Positions 5,946 through 14,160 of a stretch of 25,608 bases of DNA are shown here, piece after piece. Made by a program: the position numbers and the translations under genes. Under the pieces are notes generated by a model. It was not told where the DNA came from. It did not search any database and saw only the letters and a program-made list of their open reading frames with translations. The DNA is from a virus. The DNA lies in IMG/VR virus record IMGVR_UViG_3300046005_001432, positions 1-25,608 of that record, one strand, 5' to 3'. Each line of letters starts with the position of its first letter. The first letter of the stretch is position 1.

Positions 5946-6683
5946 ATGAAAAAACATGTTAAATGGGTTTCTGAAGATGGTCGTGTGGAACTTTATTGTG
6001 GGGACGCATTCGATATTCTACATGGAATGCGATCAAATTGCATTGATGCCATTGTCACTGATCCTCCATATATGCTGGAAGGACATATGCTACGACCAAA
6101 GGATAAGCAGCTTGCCTGCGACAGTCTAAAAGGAGCTTGGAATGAGAATGATCCTAGGGACACATATATTCACTTCAAGAGAATCTGCAAGGAATCATGC
6201 AATCTAGCGGTGTTCCATGACAGGAAATCGGAACCTCCCATTCCTCATTTTGAGGGATGGAACAATCACTATCTAGTGAAAAGTCAATTCTCTCCAAGAT
6301 TCCGTGCTGGATTCTGTTCCGCAGTGGAAGTTTGCACAATCTATAAAAGGCCTAAGGTGAAATTGAAATGGTATGGAGCATCCAATGTTAAAATTCCAAA
6401 CTATACTGTCTGCGGCGTGGACAAAGCCACTAAGCATCCAGCGGAGAAGCCCATTACCCTCATCAACAAACTAATCACATGTCTGACTGCCAAGGATGAT
6501 GTGGTGCTAGACCCATTTATGGGGAGTGGAACCACAGGGGTCTCATGCGTGAGTCATGGAAGGAAGTTCATAGGAGTGGAGCTTGATCCAAAGTTTTTCG
6601 AGATGGCGAAGGAGAGGATCATCAGTTCAGGAGCCATAGGGGAGGGCAATTCTTGTGGACAACCCATTATCTTCGGAGTGTGA
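5946..6683 (+). CDS. DNA methyltransferase, beta class (N6-adenine or N4-cytosine)
   Basis: The enzyme would transfer a methyl group from S-adenosylmethionine to an exocyclic amino group in DNA. Motif IV, TDPPY (38-42), comes before motif I, LDPFMGSGTTG (188-198), and a HPAEKP segment (164-169) lies between. This order defines the beta class. TDPPY is found in adenine methyltransferases and also in some N4-cytosine enzymes, so the base is not fixed. At 245 residues the target-recognition part is small, as in phage orphan methyltransferases. No restriction gene is adjacent. Likely roles are protection against host restriction or marking of phage DNA. AAGGG lies before the ATG. The 3' end overlaps the helicase-loader gene by 29 bases. 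Confidence 0.9.
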   Translation: MKKHVKWVSEDGRVELYCGDAFDILHGMRSNCIDAIVTDPPYMLEGHMLRPKDKQLACDSLKGAWNENDPRDTYIHFKRICKESCNLAVFHDRKSEPPIPHFEGWNNHYLVKSQFSPRFRAGFCSAVEVCTIYKRPKVKLKWYGASNVKIPNYTVCGVDKATKHPAEKPITLINKLITCLTAKDDVVLDPFMGSGTTGVSCVSHGRKFIGVELDPKFFEMAKERIISSGAIGEGNSCGQPIIFGV

Positions 6684-7281
6684 AGAGATTCCCACATGTC
6701 CAATATGCGGAGTGAATCCCTGCATCTGGGACAAAATTTTGGATGATTGGGCTTATTGTCTGAAATGTCAAACATCCGTCACCGCCAATAGACATGGTTT
6801 GATAGATGATAGTGTGCTTTCATCCGTAGGAATTCCAAGCAGATATTTCTCCGCCGATCTATCCGATTTCAGTTTGGAGGATATGGGAGGAATAAAAATA
6901 GACAAGGGCGTTTTAGTGACCGGGAAAGTGGGTGCTGGGAAGACTCATCTGCTATGTGCCCTGTGCAAGCATATGCTATCGATAGGAAAAGGGGTTCTTT
7001 TCATCCCCTGCACAGCTTTGATGTCCACTTTGAAGGAAAGTGGATTCAAAGGAGGAGAGGAGTATGTGGACAGGATAATCAAAGTGGAGTGTCTTTTCCT
7101 TGATGACTTCGGAACACAGGGTAATTCAGAGTGGGTGTATGGAATCTTCTATAGGATCATAAATGAGAGATATAATAGAAATTCATACACAGGATTCTCA
7201 ATCAACGGCAATTTGAAGGATGTGTGCGATGACAGGATACGTAGACGCATAACAGAGATGACAAGGAGATTCACTCTATGA
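6655..7281 (+). CDS. DnaC-like helicase loader (AAA+ ATPase)
   Basis: Helicase loaders use ATP to place the replicative helicase on DNA. The GTG start at 6655 has an AGGGGAGGG ribosome site eight bases upstream. The 208-residue product has Cys15, Cys18, Cys23, Cys35 and Cys38 as a likely zinc knuckle. Next come Walker A TGKVGAGKTH (89-98) and Walker B CLFLDDFGTQ (146-155). An Arg-rich end (DRIRRRITEMTRRF) carries arginine-finger/sensor-2-like residues. The DnaC/IstB/DnaI family has this layout. It lies directly before the helicase, separated only by one small gene, which supports the assignment. Confidence 0.85.
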   Translation: MDNPLSSECEEIPTCPICGVNPCIWDKILDDWAYCLKCQTSVTANRHGLIDDSVLSSVGIPSRYFSADLSDFSLEDMGGIKIDKGVLVTGKVGAGKTHLLCALCKHMLSIGKGVLFIPCTALMSTLKESGFKGGEEYVDRIIKVECLFLDDFGTQGNSEWVYGIFYRIINERYNRNSYTGFSINGNLKDVCDDRIRRRITEMTRRFTL

Positions 7282-7478
7282 GTAGAAAGAAGAAGTGCCT
7301 ATATTCCGTTTCAGTTATTTATCTTTTGGCTGAACACAGTTACATGAGATATCACTATATAGGATATTTTCAGTGTTCCAATGTGGATGAATTATTGAAG
7401 TTGACGGAAGCTGATATCTCACGCAGCCACGGAAAGCATATTGTGGAAAGCGCATTAACACTAAAGGTTGATATATGA
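7278..7478 (+). CDS. Small hypothetical protein between loader and helicase
   Basis: The 66-residue product is coupled at both ends by overlaps (ATGA with the loader, ATGA with the helicase), so it would be made together with them. It begins MSRKKKCLYSVSVIYLLAEH and has an aromatic middle (MRYHYIGYF), then an acidic helix. The pattern suggests a small beta sheet followed by helices. No family is recognised; a helicase or loader accessory role is only suggested by position. Confidence 0.6.
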   Translation: MSRKKKCLYSVSVIYLLAEHSYMRYHYIGYFQCSNVDELLKLTEADISRSHGKHIVESALTLKVDI

Positions 7479-9058
7479 AAGTTAGTTCCGACAAGGATCA
7501 GGTGCTGACTGGAATTCTATCCGCCTGCGTATGGTCGAAGGAATTCCTAGCTAAATTCACACGAGCGCATAAGAAATCGGAGTACTTCACCATAGGAGCC
7601 ACTGGCACAGTCATTCAATGGTGCCTCGCATACTACAAGGATTATAAAGAAGCTCCAAAATATCATTTGCAGGATATCTATGAGAAGGAACTTCGAAAAG
7701 GCGCTATAGACAAGGGTGAGATGGAGATGGTGGAGACTGTCATAGCGGTGGCTATGATAGATCAAGAGGACAGGAACACCAAATTCCTTTTGGATGAAGT
7801 TTCCAAGTTGACTTCCATCTATGATATGAACGCGTTGAAGGACGAGTTGGAATATGCCATAGAGCGGGAGGATTTCAAGAAGGTGGAGGCTCTATTAGAG
7901 CAGAAGCGCAAAATAAACGAAGTGCAGACCTCTAAGAGCGTTGATCCGTTCAAGGACGACTACGCTATAGAGTGCGTCTTCTCGCAGTCCCAAGAGCCTC
8001 TATTCCACGTTAAAGGGGCTTTGGGAAATCTAATCAACAATCACTTGAAACGGGATTCCCTTATAGCTATTCTCGCCCCTGAAAAGAGGGGTAAAAGCCA
8101 ATTGATGATGGAATTGGCTATGAGAGCCACAATGTCCCGCTGCAATGTCGCCATGTTTCAGGTGGGTGATTTGTCCGACTATCAATTCTTCCGTAGGATG
8201 TGGAGTTGGATGATAGGCAAGACGGCGGATGAGTGGAGGGTGGGAAAAGAAATTCAAATTCCTGAAATGGACTGTCTCCTCAATCAGAACAATACCTGCA
8301 TACGTGCTGGAAGAGTCTCATGCGGACAATCTATTTTAGATGCCACAGGAAAACAAATTTCGGAACTTCCGGAAGGTTATGTCGCGTGCAAACGTTGCCA
8401 CATGCGTGATTTGAGTTTCAAAGGAGCCGTCACCATGATTCCATCTGTTTTGGACAGTATGATCACGGAGGAGGACTGCATCCGATGGAGGAAAGTATTT
8501 CAATATAGAACGAAAGGCAGACGTTTCAAGGTGTCCACTCATTCAAACTCCACTGTGAATGTGGCTGATTTGAATAACATACTTCTCAAATGGAAGTATG
8601 AGGAGCAGTATGAACCGGATGTGATCGTCATTGATTATGCGGATATTTTAGCTCCTGAGGATTCCAAGAAGGATCAAAGAACCATACAAGATGAACGATG
8701 GAGGGCACTGAGAAGACTTTCACAGGATTTCAATTGTCTTGTGATTACCGCCACTCAAGCGGGTAGAAGCACATACACTTCAGATGTCGTGTCGGCATCT
8801 GATGTGAGTGAGGATAAAAGAAAGAATGCCCACTTGACTGGAATGCTAGGACTACATCAAGTCCCAGAGGAGAAATCCCATGGGGTGATCAGAGTTGGGT
8901 GGCTTATGCTCCGTGAAGGAGACTTTAACGAAAGCGAGCAAGCTGTGGTGTTACAGGATTTATCAAGAGGACAGGTGCATTTGGACTCATATCTAATTAA
9001 CTACGAGGGAAAACCTCTATTTCGTTACTCTAAGACTATAACGGAGGATTCAGAGTGA
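7475..9058 (+). CDS. Replicative DNA helicase, DnaB-like, with Cys-cluster insertion
   Basis: It would be the ring helicase that unwinds the fork. The 527-residue protein has an N-terminal helical region (about 1-150) like the DnaB N-domain. The RecA core follows: Walker A APEKRGKS (201-208), Walker B DVIVIDYAD (382-390) and a late ITATQAG (424-430) in the position of the DnaB H3/sensor Gln. Between Walker A and B is an insertion with Cys267, Cys275, Cys283, Cys305 and Cys308, not usual in DnaB, that could hold a metal. A C-terminal Arg (LREGD) may serve as the finger. ATGA coupling joins it to the upstream gene. It is the last gene before a promoter-bearing gap. Confidence 0.85.
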   Translation: MKVSSDKDQVLTGILSACVWSKEFLAKFTRAHKKSEYFTIGATGTVIQWCLAYYKDYKEAPKYHLQDIYEKELRKGAIDKGEMEMVETVIAVAMIDQEDRNTKFLLDEVSKLTSIYDMNALKDELEYAIEREDFKKVEALLEQKRKINEVQTSKSVDPFKDDYAIECVFSQSQEPLFHVKGALGNLINNHLKRDSLIAILAPEKRGKSQLMMELAMRATMSRCNVAMFQVGDLSDYQFFRRMWSWMIGKTADEWRVGKEIQIPEMDCLLNQNNTCIRAGRVSCGQSILDATGKQISELPEGYVACKRCHMRDLSFKGAVTMIPSVLDSMITEEDCIRWRKVFQYRTKGRRFKVSTHSNSTVNVADLNNILLKWKYEEQYEPDVIVIDYADILAPEDSKKDQRTIQDERWRALRRLSQDFNCLVITATQAGRSTYTSDVVSASDVSEDKRKNAHLTGMLGLHQVPEEKSHGVIRVGWLMLREGDFNESEQAVVLQDLSRGQVHLDSYLINYEGKPLFRYSKTITEDSE

Positions 9059-9082
9059 TTTTTGTCTATTTATTCCTGTTTT

Positions 9083-9116
9083 AGCTATTGACAGATAGCT
9101 GTTTCAGTGTTATAAT
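9083..9116 (+). promoter_or_regulatory. Sigma70-type promoter with dyad over the -35 box
   Basis: TTGACA (9088-9093) and TATAAT (9111-9116) are exact consensus with a 17-base spacer. The -35 box lies inside a perfect inverted repeat AGCTAT-TGACAG-ATAGCT (9083-9100). The promoter at 14166 has the same six-base centre with different but again complementary arms, so a regulator or RNA structure is suspected. It would drive the clamp-like gene and genes beyond. Confidence 0.9.
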
Positions 9117-9146
9117 TGTGTAGTTGAGAATAAAAAGGTTATTTAA

Positions 9147-9187
9147 GAAAGAAAAAACATGTGAAAGGAGTTAAGGTTTTTTCTTCC
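9147..9187 (+). promoter_or_regulatory. Leader stem-loop with an orphan Shine-Dalgarno
   Basis: GAAAGAAAAAAC (9147-9158) pairs with GTTTTTTCTTCC (9176-9187), ten contiguous base pairs plus one beyond a mismatch. The 17-base loop holds AAAGGAG (9164-9170), which serves no start codon (the gene begins at 9228), and a start-stop ATGTGA at 9159. It repeats the design seen at 1235-1279. A role in mRNA stability or in binding idle ribosomes is inferred. Confidence 0.5.
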
Positions 9188-9227
9188 ACGGTAGGAACAA
9201 ACAATAAAATCATTGGGGTATGATCGT

Positions 9228-10373
9228 ATGCAAATCGAAAAGAAGACACTACTAGACAATCTCACTAAAATCACCTCAGCTATCAAGGGGGCTCTGCTTT
9301 TGAGTCCCACCCATATTTATTCCGTGAATGGAGTGGAGGGCGTCGCATCCTTTCGGTTGGATATCGGTGTCGAAGGTGTAATCAAAATCGATGGTTCGAA
9401 ACTTCTTTCCATCCTAAAGAAAATGCCGGATGACACTATTGATGTCTCCTACAATAAAGAAAAAGGAGAGGTTCTTGTCAAGAAAGGGAAATCCCGTTAT
9501 GGATTTAAGATCATTGAAGGCACATACACCATTCCAAATAGTGAAAACAACACCAAACTGAAGGAATTCGACAAGGACTCCTTCGCTTTGGCAGTTGGAA
9601 TGACTTCTTCAATCATGGTGAAGAAATTCACTTCGGCATTCACACCATTCGTTCACTACAATGGTAAATGCAAACGTCTTGAAGCTACTGATAGGCGGAA
9701 ACTGCTTCTGTACAATGTGGATTTAGGAGATGAGAACTTTCTTGTTTCCGATGTGGTGTTCAATTCTTCATTGAAGACCAAGCCCGACACCATTGGCGTA
9801 AGTTCCAAATGGGTCACTTTATCCGATGGAGTAGTGACCACCATGATTATGAACTGCGCCTCTTCGAACACATATCCGGACTTCACTCCATTCATTGAGA
9901 AAATGGAACTTGAAAGCAAGTCCAAAGTGGTGTTTCCTCCCAACTTGGAGGAGATGCTTTCACGAGTCGGCGCATTTGGTTTGGATTTGAATTCCTACTT
10001 CGAATTCAAAATTGAAGATGGAGTGATGTCCTTGTCCGGAAACAGTGAATCAGCTTGGTTCGAGGATAAGGAGGATGTCGGAAACAGTGAGGATGTATGC
10101 TTCAAGGTGAATAGCGTCATTCTATCCAATGCTCTTTATCTTGGTGGTACAGCCGAGAAGTTCGAGAATAAAATCACGATCAAGGGCACTGATTGGATTT
10201 ACATGACATCGCTTGCTGAAACTGAAACAAAGAATGAGAGGACGGAGATTAAAGTTCCTCCTCCGGATGTGGAAACTCCAGTGATAGAGGTGGTGGATGA
10301 GACAACGGATGTTCCGTTTGATGCGGATGAGACAAGTGTTCCAGAGGTGGAAGAGTCAGATGAGTGGAATTGA
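9228..10373 (+). CDS. Sliding-clamp-like DNA polymerase processivity factor
   Basis: A clamp encircles DNA and tethers the polymerase. I chose ATG 9228 (MQIEKKTLLDNL), with GGGGT about eight bases upstream, over a TTG 15 bases earlier that lacks a ribosome site. The 381-residue protein has the length of bacterial DnaN. It shows the repeated pattern of an amphipathic helix followed by beta strands, and DnaN-like phrases such as IDGSKLLSILKKMPDDTIDV and KSRYGFKIIEGTYTIPNSE. No single residue motif proves the family, so the call rests on fold pattern and on position before the polymerase and a clamp-loader gene. The last 45 residues are a Pro/Asp/Glu-rich tail ending SDEWN, which a typical clamp lacks. 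The ssDNA-binding protein ends almost the same way. Confidence 0.65.
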   Translation: MQIEKKTLLDNLTKITSAIKGALLLSPTHIYSVNGVEGVASFRLDIGVEGVIKIDGSKLLSILKKMPDDTIDVSYNKEKGEVLVKKGKSRYGFKIIEGTYTIPNSENNTKLKEFDKDSFALAVGMTSSIMVKKFTSAFTPFVHYNGKCKRLEATDRRKLLLYNVDLGDENFLVSDVVFNSSLKTKPDTIGVSSKWVTLSDGVVTTMIMNCASSNTYPDFTPFIEKMELESKSKVVFPPNLEEMLSRVGAFGLDLNSYFEFKIEDGVMSLSGNSESAWFEDKEDVGNSEDVCFKVNSVILSNALYLGGTAEKFENKITIKGTDWIYMTSLAETETKNERTEIKVPPPDVETPVIEVVDETTDVPFDADETSVPEVEESDEWN

Positions 10374-10391
10374 AAAGTAAAATTTAATGAC

Positions 10392-10417
10392 AGGCTCCTT
10401 CGGGAGCCTTCCTTTTA
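10392..10417 (+). terminator. Rho-independent terminator after the clamp-like gene
   Basis: AGGCTCC-TTCG-GGAGCCT (10392-10409) is a perfect seven-pair, GC-rich stem with the very stable UUCG loop, followed by TTCCTTTTAT. It lies 18 bases after the stop at 10373 and before the polymerase gene. Readthrough or a further promoter must supply the polymerase mRNA; no promoter was seen between 10374 and 10432. This could lower polymerase relative to clamp. Confidence 0.85.
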
Positions 10418-10431
10418 TAAAAGGTGGAGCA

Positions 10432-11592
10432 ATGCTTTTCGAAGAAGCTGATGGAAATGTGAACACTCCTATGTGCTCTAAGTGCAAAGGATATTCGAAT
10501 TCCAATTATTCTTATATGGAAATGATAGGAAGGGGAGACAAGATTCTTTTTGTCACGGATGATTTCAATAAGAATCCTAAAGAGTCGTGGCTGGCTCCTA
10601 GAATGGAAAGGTTCATTAAAGACATCTGCGAGGATTTGAAACTTAACTACAACACTGACTGCGGAGTGGTTCCAGCCTATAAATGCGACGGAAACGACAA
10701 AGGAGCCTCGTTTTGCCACTTTCCCGTGTGTAATATCATCCAATCCGCAAATGCCCGTAGCGTCGTTCTATTAGGCAAAAACGCCCTAGTCTCCGTTGTT
10801 GGAAGCAAGTGGAAACGGGACATAGGGGAACTTGACAAGTGGATTGGTTTCACAATACCTATTTATGATCGATGGATCATTCCGACATATAATCCATTTC
10901 AAGAGTATGGCAATGAATTTGTAATAGACAATCATGTTCCCACTAAAATTCTATTTGAGAACATCACTAAAGCGAATGATTATAGAAACCACCCCATAAC
11001 AAGTGTGCAAAAAACTGCCAAAATCAAAATCTTGTCGGAAAATGAATCCGTCATTCTTTTGGAGTCCATGAAGGAGGATTGTCCCCTTTCAGCTTTCGAC
11101 TATGAGACTACTGGGCTACGTCCATATAATAAAGGACACTCCATAGAGACTGTCAGCGTGGCATTCAAAAGAAAAGATGTTCTAACATCATATGCGTTCA
11201 CTGTGTCCGATAAGAATTCCCAAGCAATTAAAGATTACTTGCAGAATGGAAATCTCAAGAAGATAGCCTCCAATATGAAGTTTGAGGACACATGGAGCAA
11301 AGTCATCTTCGGAGTAGGTGTGAAAGGGTGGGTTTTCGACACCATGCTCGCCCAACACATCATTGATTGCAGAGAGGGGATATGCTCTTTGAAGTTTCAA
11401 GCGTTCGTGAGATATGGTTTTGAGGACTATGAGGCGAAAGTGAAGCCTTTTCTCATAGCGAAAGATGCTTCCTCGTTAAACAATATCAAAAACTGTTCTT
11501 ATCCGCTGCTGTTGAAATATAATGCCATTGACTCATACTTGGAATATGTGTTGGCGGAGGATATGATGAATGAACTGGGGGTGGTCATATGA
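10432..11592 (+). CDS. DNA polymerase N-terminal part: UDG-like domain plus 3'-5' exonuclease
   Basis: It would form the proofreading half of the replicative polymerase. ATG 10432 follows AAGGTGGAG. An earlier ATG at 10387 is unlikely because its first codons form the terminator stem. In the 386-residue product, residues 10-165 look like a uracil-DNA-glycosylase-fold domain: CSKC (15-18), Cys85 and Cys100 spaced like the [4Fe-4S] ligands of family 4 UDGs, SVVLLGKNAL, and IIPTYNPFQ near the HPS-loop position. Residues 200-386 are a DEDDy-type exonuclease: FDYETTGL with Asp223/Glu225, NMKFED with Asp286, and YNAID with Tyr363/Asp367. SPO1-like polymerases carry the same domains joined to the palm in one chain. 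Here the palm is a separate gene with an ATGA overlap at 11589. Confidence 0.85.
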   Translation: MLFEEADGNVNTPMCSKCKGYSNSNYSYMEMIGRGDKILFVTDDFNKNPKESWLAPRMERFIKDICEDLKLNYNTDCGVVPAYKCDGNDKGASFCHFPVCNIIQSANARSVVLLGKNALVSVVGSKWKRDIGELDKWIGFTIPIYDRWIIPTYNPFQEYGNEFVIDNHVPTKILFENITKANDYRNHPITSVQKTAKIKILSENESVILLESMKEDCPLSAFDYETTGLRPYNKGHSIETVSVAFKRKDVLTSYAFTVSDKNSQAIKDYLQNGNLKKIASNMKFEDTWSKVIFGVGVKGWVFDTMLAQHIIDCREGICSLKFQAFVRYGFEDYEAKVKPFLIAKDASSLNNIKNCSYPLLLKYNAIDSYLEYVLAEDMMNELGVVI

Positions 11593-14126
11593 ATCAGTTG
11601 GATGCCTATAATCTATTTCATGAGGGGACTAAGGCTCTAGGAATAGCGGAGCGCAATGGCATGAGGGTCGATGTGAGGCTTCTTGATGCCACGATAGACA
11701 AGGAGGGAGGACGATGTTCCGTTATATCAAGTGAGTTGGATGCCATGGTGGAGGGTAGACAATGGAAGGAGAAGTATGGTTCAAATTCCTCCTATCTATC
11801 TCCGCAGCAGCTCACAGTCATATTGAAAAATTATGGTTTGACCATTGAAAAAGCGGATAAAGCTGTTTTATCTAAAATAGAATCTCCATTTGTAAGGAAG
11901 ATTCTCGAACTCCGTAAAATATCCAAGATGATAGCCAGTCTGACAGGATTCAAGCGGGAAGTCACCAATGATGAAAGGATACACCCATCATTTCACCTTC
12001 ATGGAGTGTCCTCATACCGTTCCAGCAGTTCCAATCCAAACTTTCAAAACATAGCTATTCGTGATCCCGAGACTGCGGAACGCATTCGAAGTTTGTTCAT
12101 TCCCACAAGTGGATATAGGTTACTTGAGGTCGATTATTGTTTCACAGGAGACACACAAATTGAAACAACTGGTGGAAGGAAGACCCTCAAAGAAATAGTG
12201 GAAAAGCAAGATTTGTGTCATGTGTATGGATATGACAAGGATAAAGGAAGGGTGTGTGTATCTCGTATCATAAGAGCAGCTAAGACACAAACAAGCCAGC
12301 CTGTGTTTACTGTTACCTTAGACAATGGGGAAACTGCTAAAGCCACGGCTAACCATAGGTTCATGTTGAGAGATGGTTCTTATCGGGAGTTGCGGTCCCT
12401 TCGTCCTGGCGATTCCCTCATGCCATTTTATACCACCACACTGTCACAAACCAATATAAAAACTAAGTACAGATGGGTGTATTTGAATAATGGTGAAAAG
12501 ATGAAAGCCCATAATCTTGTGGCTTTGGATGTTCTTGGATACACTATCAAAGGTTCTTATAAAATTGTGCATCACAGGAATGGGAATGGGTGGGATAATG
12601 ATCCATCTAACTTAGTGGTGATGGACAGAAAAGAACACATGTCTATACATTCAAAACAAGGTTGGGAAAACACTAAAAATGGAGCAGAACACAAAAGACA
12701 GACTTATCAACGTTCGGCAGAGGGCAGAGCTGAACAAAGCATAAGAAGTAAAAGGATACATGATGAAACACCTGAGTGCATTAAAAGGGAGTGGTATAAA
12801 CACATCTCAGAAAGCCATAAGGGTCTTTATGAAGGTTCTAAAAACCCCATGTATGGAAAAAAACACAAAATTGAGACAGTGGAGAAGATAAGAGCTACTA
12901 AAAAAAGACAGAACATAAAGTCTTTTTTAGGAAGAACCCATTCTATGGAGACACGTTTACTTTTAAGTGCAAAAAACAAAGGGAAAAAACTAACGGAGGT
13001 AATCAAACGCAAAATATCTGCTTCTGGAAAGGGTAGAATATGCAAGGAGGAGACAAGGAAACTACTACGAGAGAGGGTGTTCACTGAGAGTACAAGGATG
13101 AAAATGGGGAAGGGCATTAAAGAAAGGTGGAAAAAAGCCAAGACACACTCATGCCCTATCTGTAAAAAGGAATATAGGTCGCTAAGTGGAATTCCCTCTA
13201 CCACACATTTACGTCATAAGCATGGTTTGACAACGGAAGAGTTCAAGGACACCTACAACCACAAGGTTGTTTCCGTTGATTTCTATGGTTATGAGGATGT
13301 TTACAATATCACAGTGGATAGGATTCATAATTATGCTTTGAAGGCAGGTGTCATTGTTGCTAATTGTGGAATCGAAGTCCGTGCGTCAACATTCTACAAT
13401 AAAGACCCTGTGCTTATAAATTACATTTTGGACAAGACTACTGATATGCACAAGGATATGGCTTCCGAGTGCTATATGCTGCCAAAGGATAAAGTGACGA
13501 AGGAGATTCGTTACTGCGCGAAGAACATGTTCGTGTTTCCGGCTTTCTATGGATCATACTACAAGCAGATCGCCCCTCATTTGTGGAATGCCATTGGAGA
13601 TATGAAACTAAAACTGTCCGATGGAACTGATTTGGCTTCCCATGTTGCGGCTAGAATAGGTGATCGAAATGATTTCATGGCCCACATACAAAAAGTGGAG
13701 AACGCTTTTTGGAATGATAGATTCAAAGTCTACACACAATGGAAAAAGGATTTCTACAGCAAATATTTGGAGAGGGGTTACTTCGACTCATTGACAGGAT
13801 TCCGCTACAAAGGAGAGTTCAAACGGAATCAAGTGCTGAATTATGCGATTCAAGGAACGGCATTCCACTGTCTTCTATGGAGTTTCATCGAACTCACGAA
13901 GGAATTCATCAAGAATAAGTGGAAATCAAAAGTGATAGGACAGATTCACGATAGTATCATAACTGAAATCCATGATAGCGAATTCGAGGCTTATAAGGTG
14001 TTGATCAAAGACATCATGACTAGACGTGTGGTTCAGGCGTTTCCATTCATCAATGTTCCATTGGAAGTGGAGATAGAAGCCGCAGGGGTGGACGAATCTT
14101 GGCACAAAAAGAAAGCTGTCAAGTGA
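11589..14126 (+). CDS. DNA polymerase A palm/fingers domain, interrupted by an intein
   Basis: This is the polymerising half of the split polymerase: 845 residues before splicing and 436 after removal of residues 184-592. Flanking sequence is clearly PolA. SSYRSSSSNPNFQNIAIR (141-158) is the 'RxSSxxPNxQN' region, and motif A is LLEVDY/CGIEVR (178-183 joined to 593-598) with catalytic Asp182. Motif B is RYCAKNMFVFPAFYG (641-655), with LNYAIQGTA (750-757 region) after it. Motif C is QIHDSI, with Asp788. Motif C has Ser where most PolA enzymes have Glu. The intein lies exactly in motif A, so the enzyme should be inactive until it splices. The start overlaps the exonuclease gene (ATGA), which suggests coupled translation of the two subunits. 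Confidence 0.92.
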   Translation: MNQLDAYNLFHEGTKALGIAERNGMRVDVRLLDATIDKEGGRCSVISSELDAMVEGRQWKEKYGSNSSYLSPQQLTVILKNYGLTIEKADKAVLSKIESPFVRKILELRKISKMIASLTGFKREVTNDERIHPSFHLHGVSSYRSSSSNPNFQNIAIRDPETAERIRSLFIPTSGYRLLEVDYCFTGDTQIETTGGRKTLKEIVEKQDLCHVYGYDKDKGRVCVSRIIRAAKTQTSQPVFTVTLDNGETAKATANHRFMLRDGSYRELRSLRPGDSLMPFYTTTLSQTNIKTKYRWVYLNNGEKMKAHNLVALDVLGYTIKGSYKIVHHRNGNGWDNDPSNLVVMDRKEHMSIHSKQGWENTKNGAEHKRQTYQRSAEGRAEQSIRSKRIHDETPECIKREWYKHISESHKGLYEGSKNPMYGKKHKIETVEKIRATKKRQNIKSFLGRTHSMETRLLLSAKNKGKKLTEVIKRKISASGKGRICKEETRKLLRERVFTESTRMKMGKGIKERWKKAKTHSCPICKKEYRSLSGIPSTTHLRHKHGLTTEEFKDTYNHKVVSVDFYGYEDVYNITVDRIHNYALKAGVIVANCGIEVRASTFYNKDPVLINYILDKTTDMHKDMASECYMLPKDKVTKEIRYCAKNMFVFPAFYGSYYKQIAPHLWNAIGDMKLKLSDGTDLASHVAARIGDRNDFMAHIQKVENAFWNDRFKVYTQWKKDFYSKYLERGYFDSLTGFRYKGEFKRNQVLNYAIQGTAFHCLLWSFIELTKEFIKNKWKSKVIGQIHDSIITEIHDSEFEAYKVLIKDIMTRRVVQAFPFINVPLEVEIEAAGVDESWHKKKAVK
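12138..13364 (+). mobile_element. Intein with HNH homing endonuclease in DNA polymerase motif A
   Basis: The 409-residue element (residues 184-592 of the polymerase frame) begins with Cys in CFTGDTQIETTGG (block A). It has TANH with Thr253 and His256 (block B) and ends VYNITVDRIHNYAL (block F) and GVIVAN, followed by Cys593. These are the self-splicing residues, except that the penultimate residue is Ala where His is usual. Inside lies an HNH nuclease (IVHHRNGNGWDNDPSNL, 326-342, His350), then repeated NUMOD3-like stretches (NPMYGKKH, FLGRTHSMET, SGKGRICKEET, about 418-505). A C2H2-like finger follows (CPIC 522-525, His540, His545). The NUMOD3 repeats probably contact DNA. Homing to intein-free polymerase genes is expected from family knowledge. 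Confidence 0.92.
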
Positions 14127-14160
14127 TATTGTCTAAAAAATATCGAAAATAAGCGGTTTG

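Noticed and set aside
9213-9227. TTG start for the clamp-like gene
   Set aside because: The nearest AGGA is about 16 bases upstream; ATG 9228 has a better placed G-rich site.
10387-10431. Earlier ATG start for the UDG/exonuclease gene
   Set aside because: Those codons form the stem of the UUCG terminator; ATG 10432 has AAGGTGGAG upstream.
12827-13204. Minus-strand frame of 125 codons inside the intein
   Set aside because: Antisense to the NUMOD3/HNH region; Phe/Leu-rich product typical of the complement of a Lys-rich gene.
14124-14145. Inverted repeat GATATT...AATATC after the polymerase gene as a terminator
   Set aside because: A six-pair A/T stem with no T tract; too weak to call.
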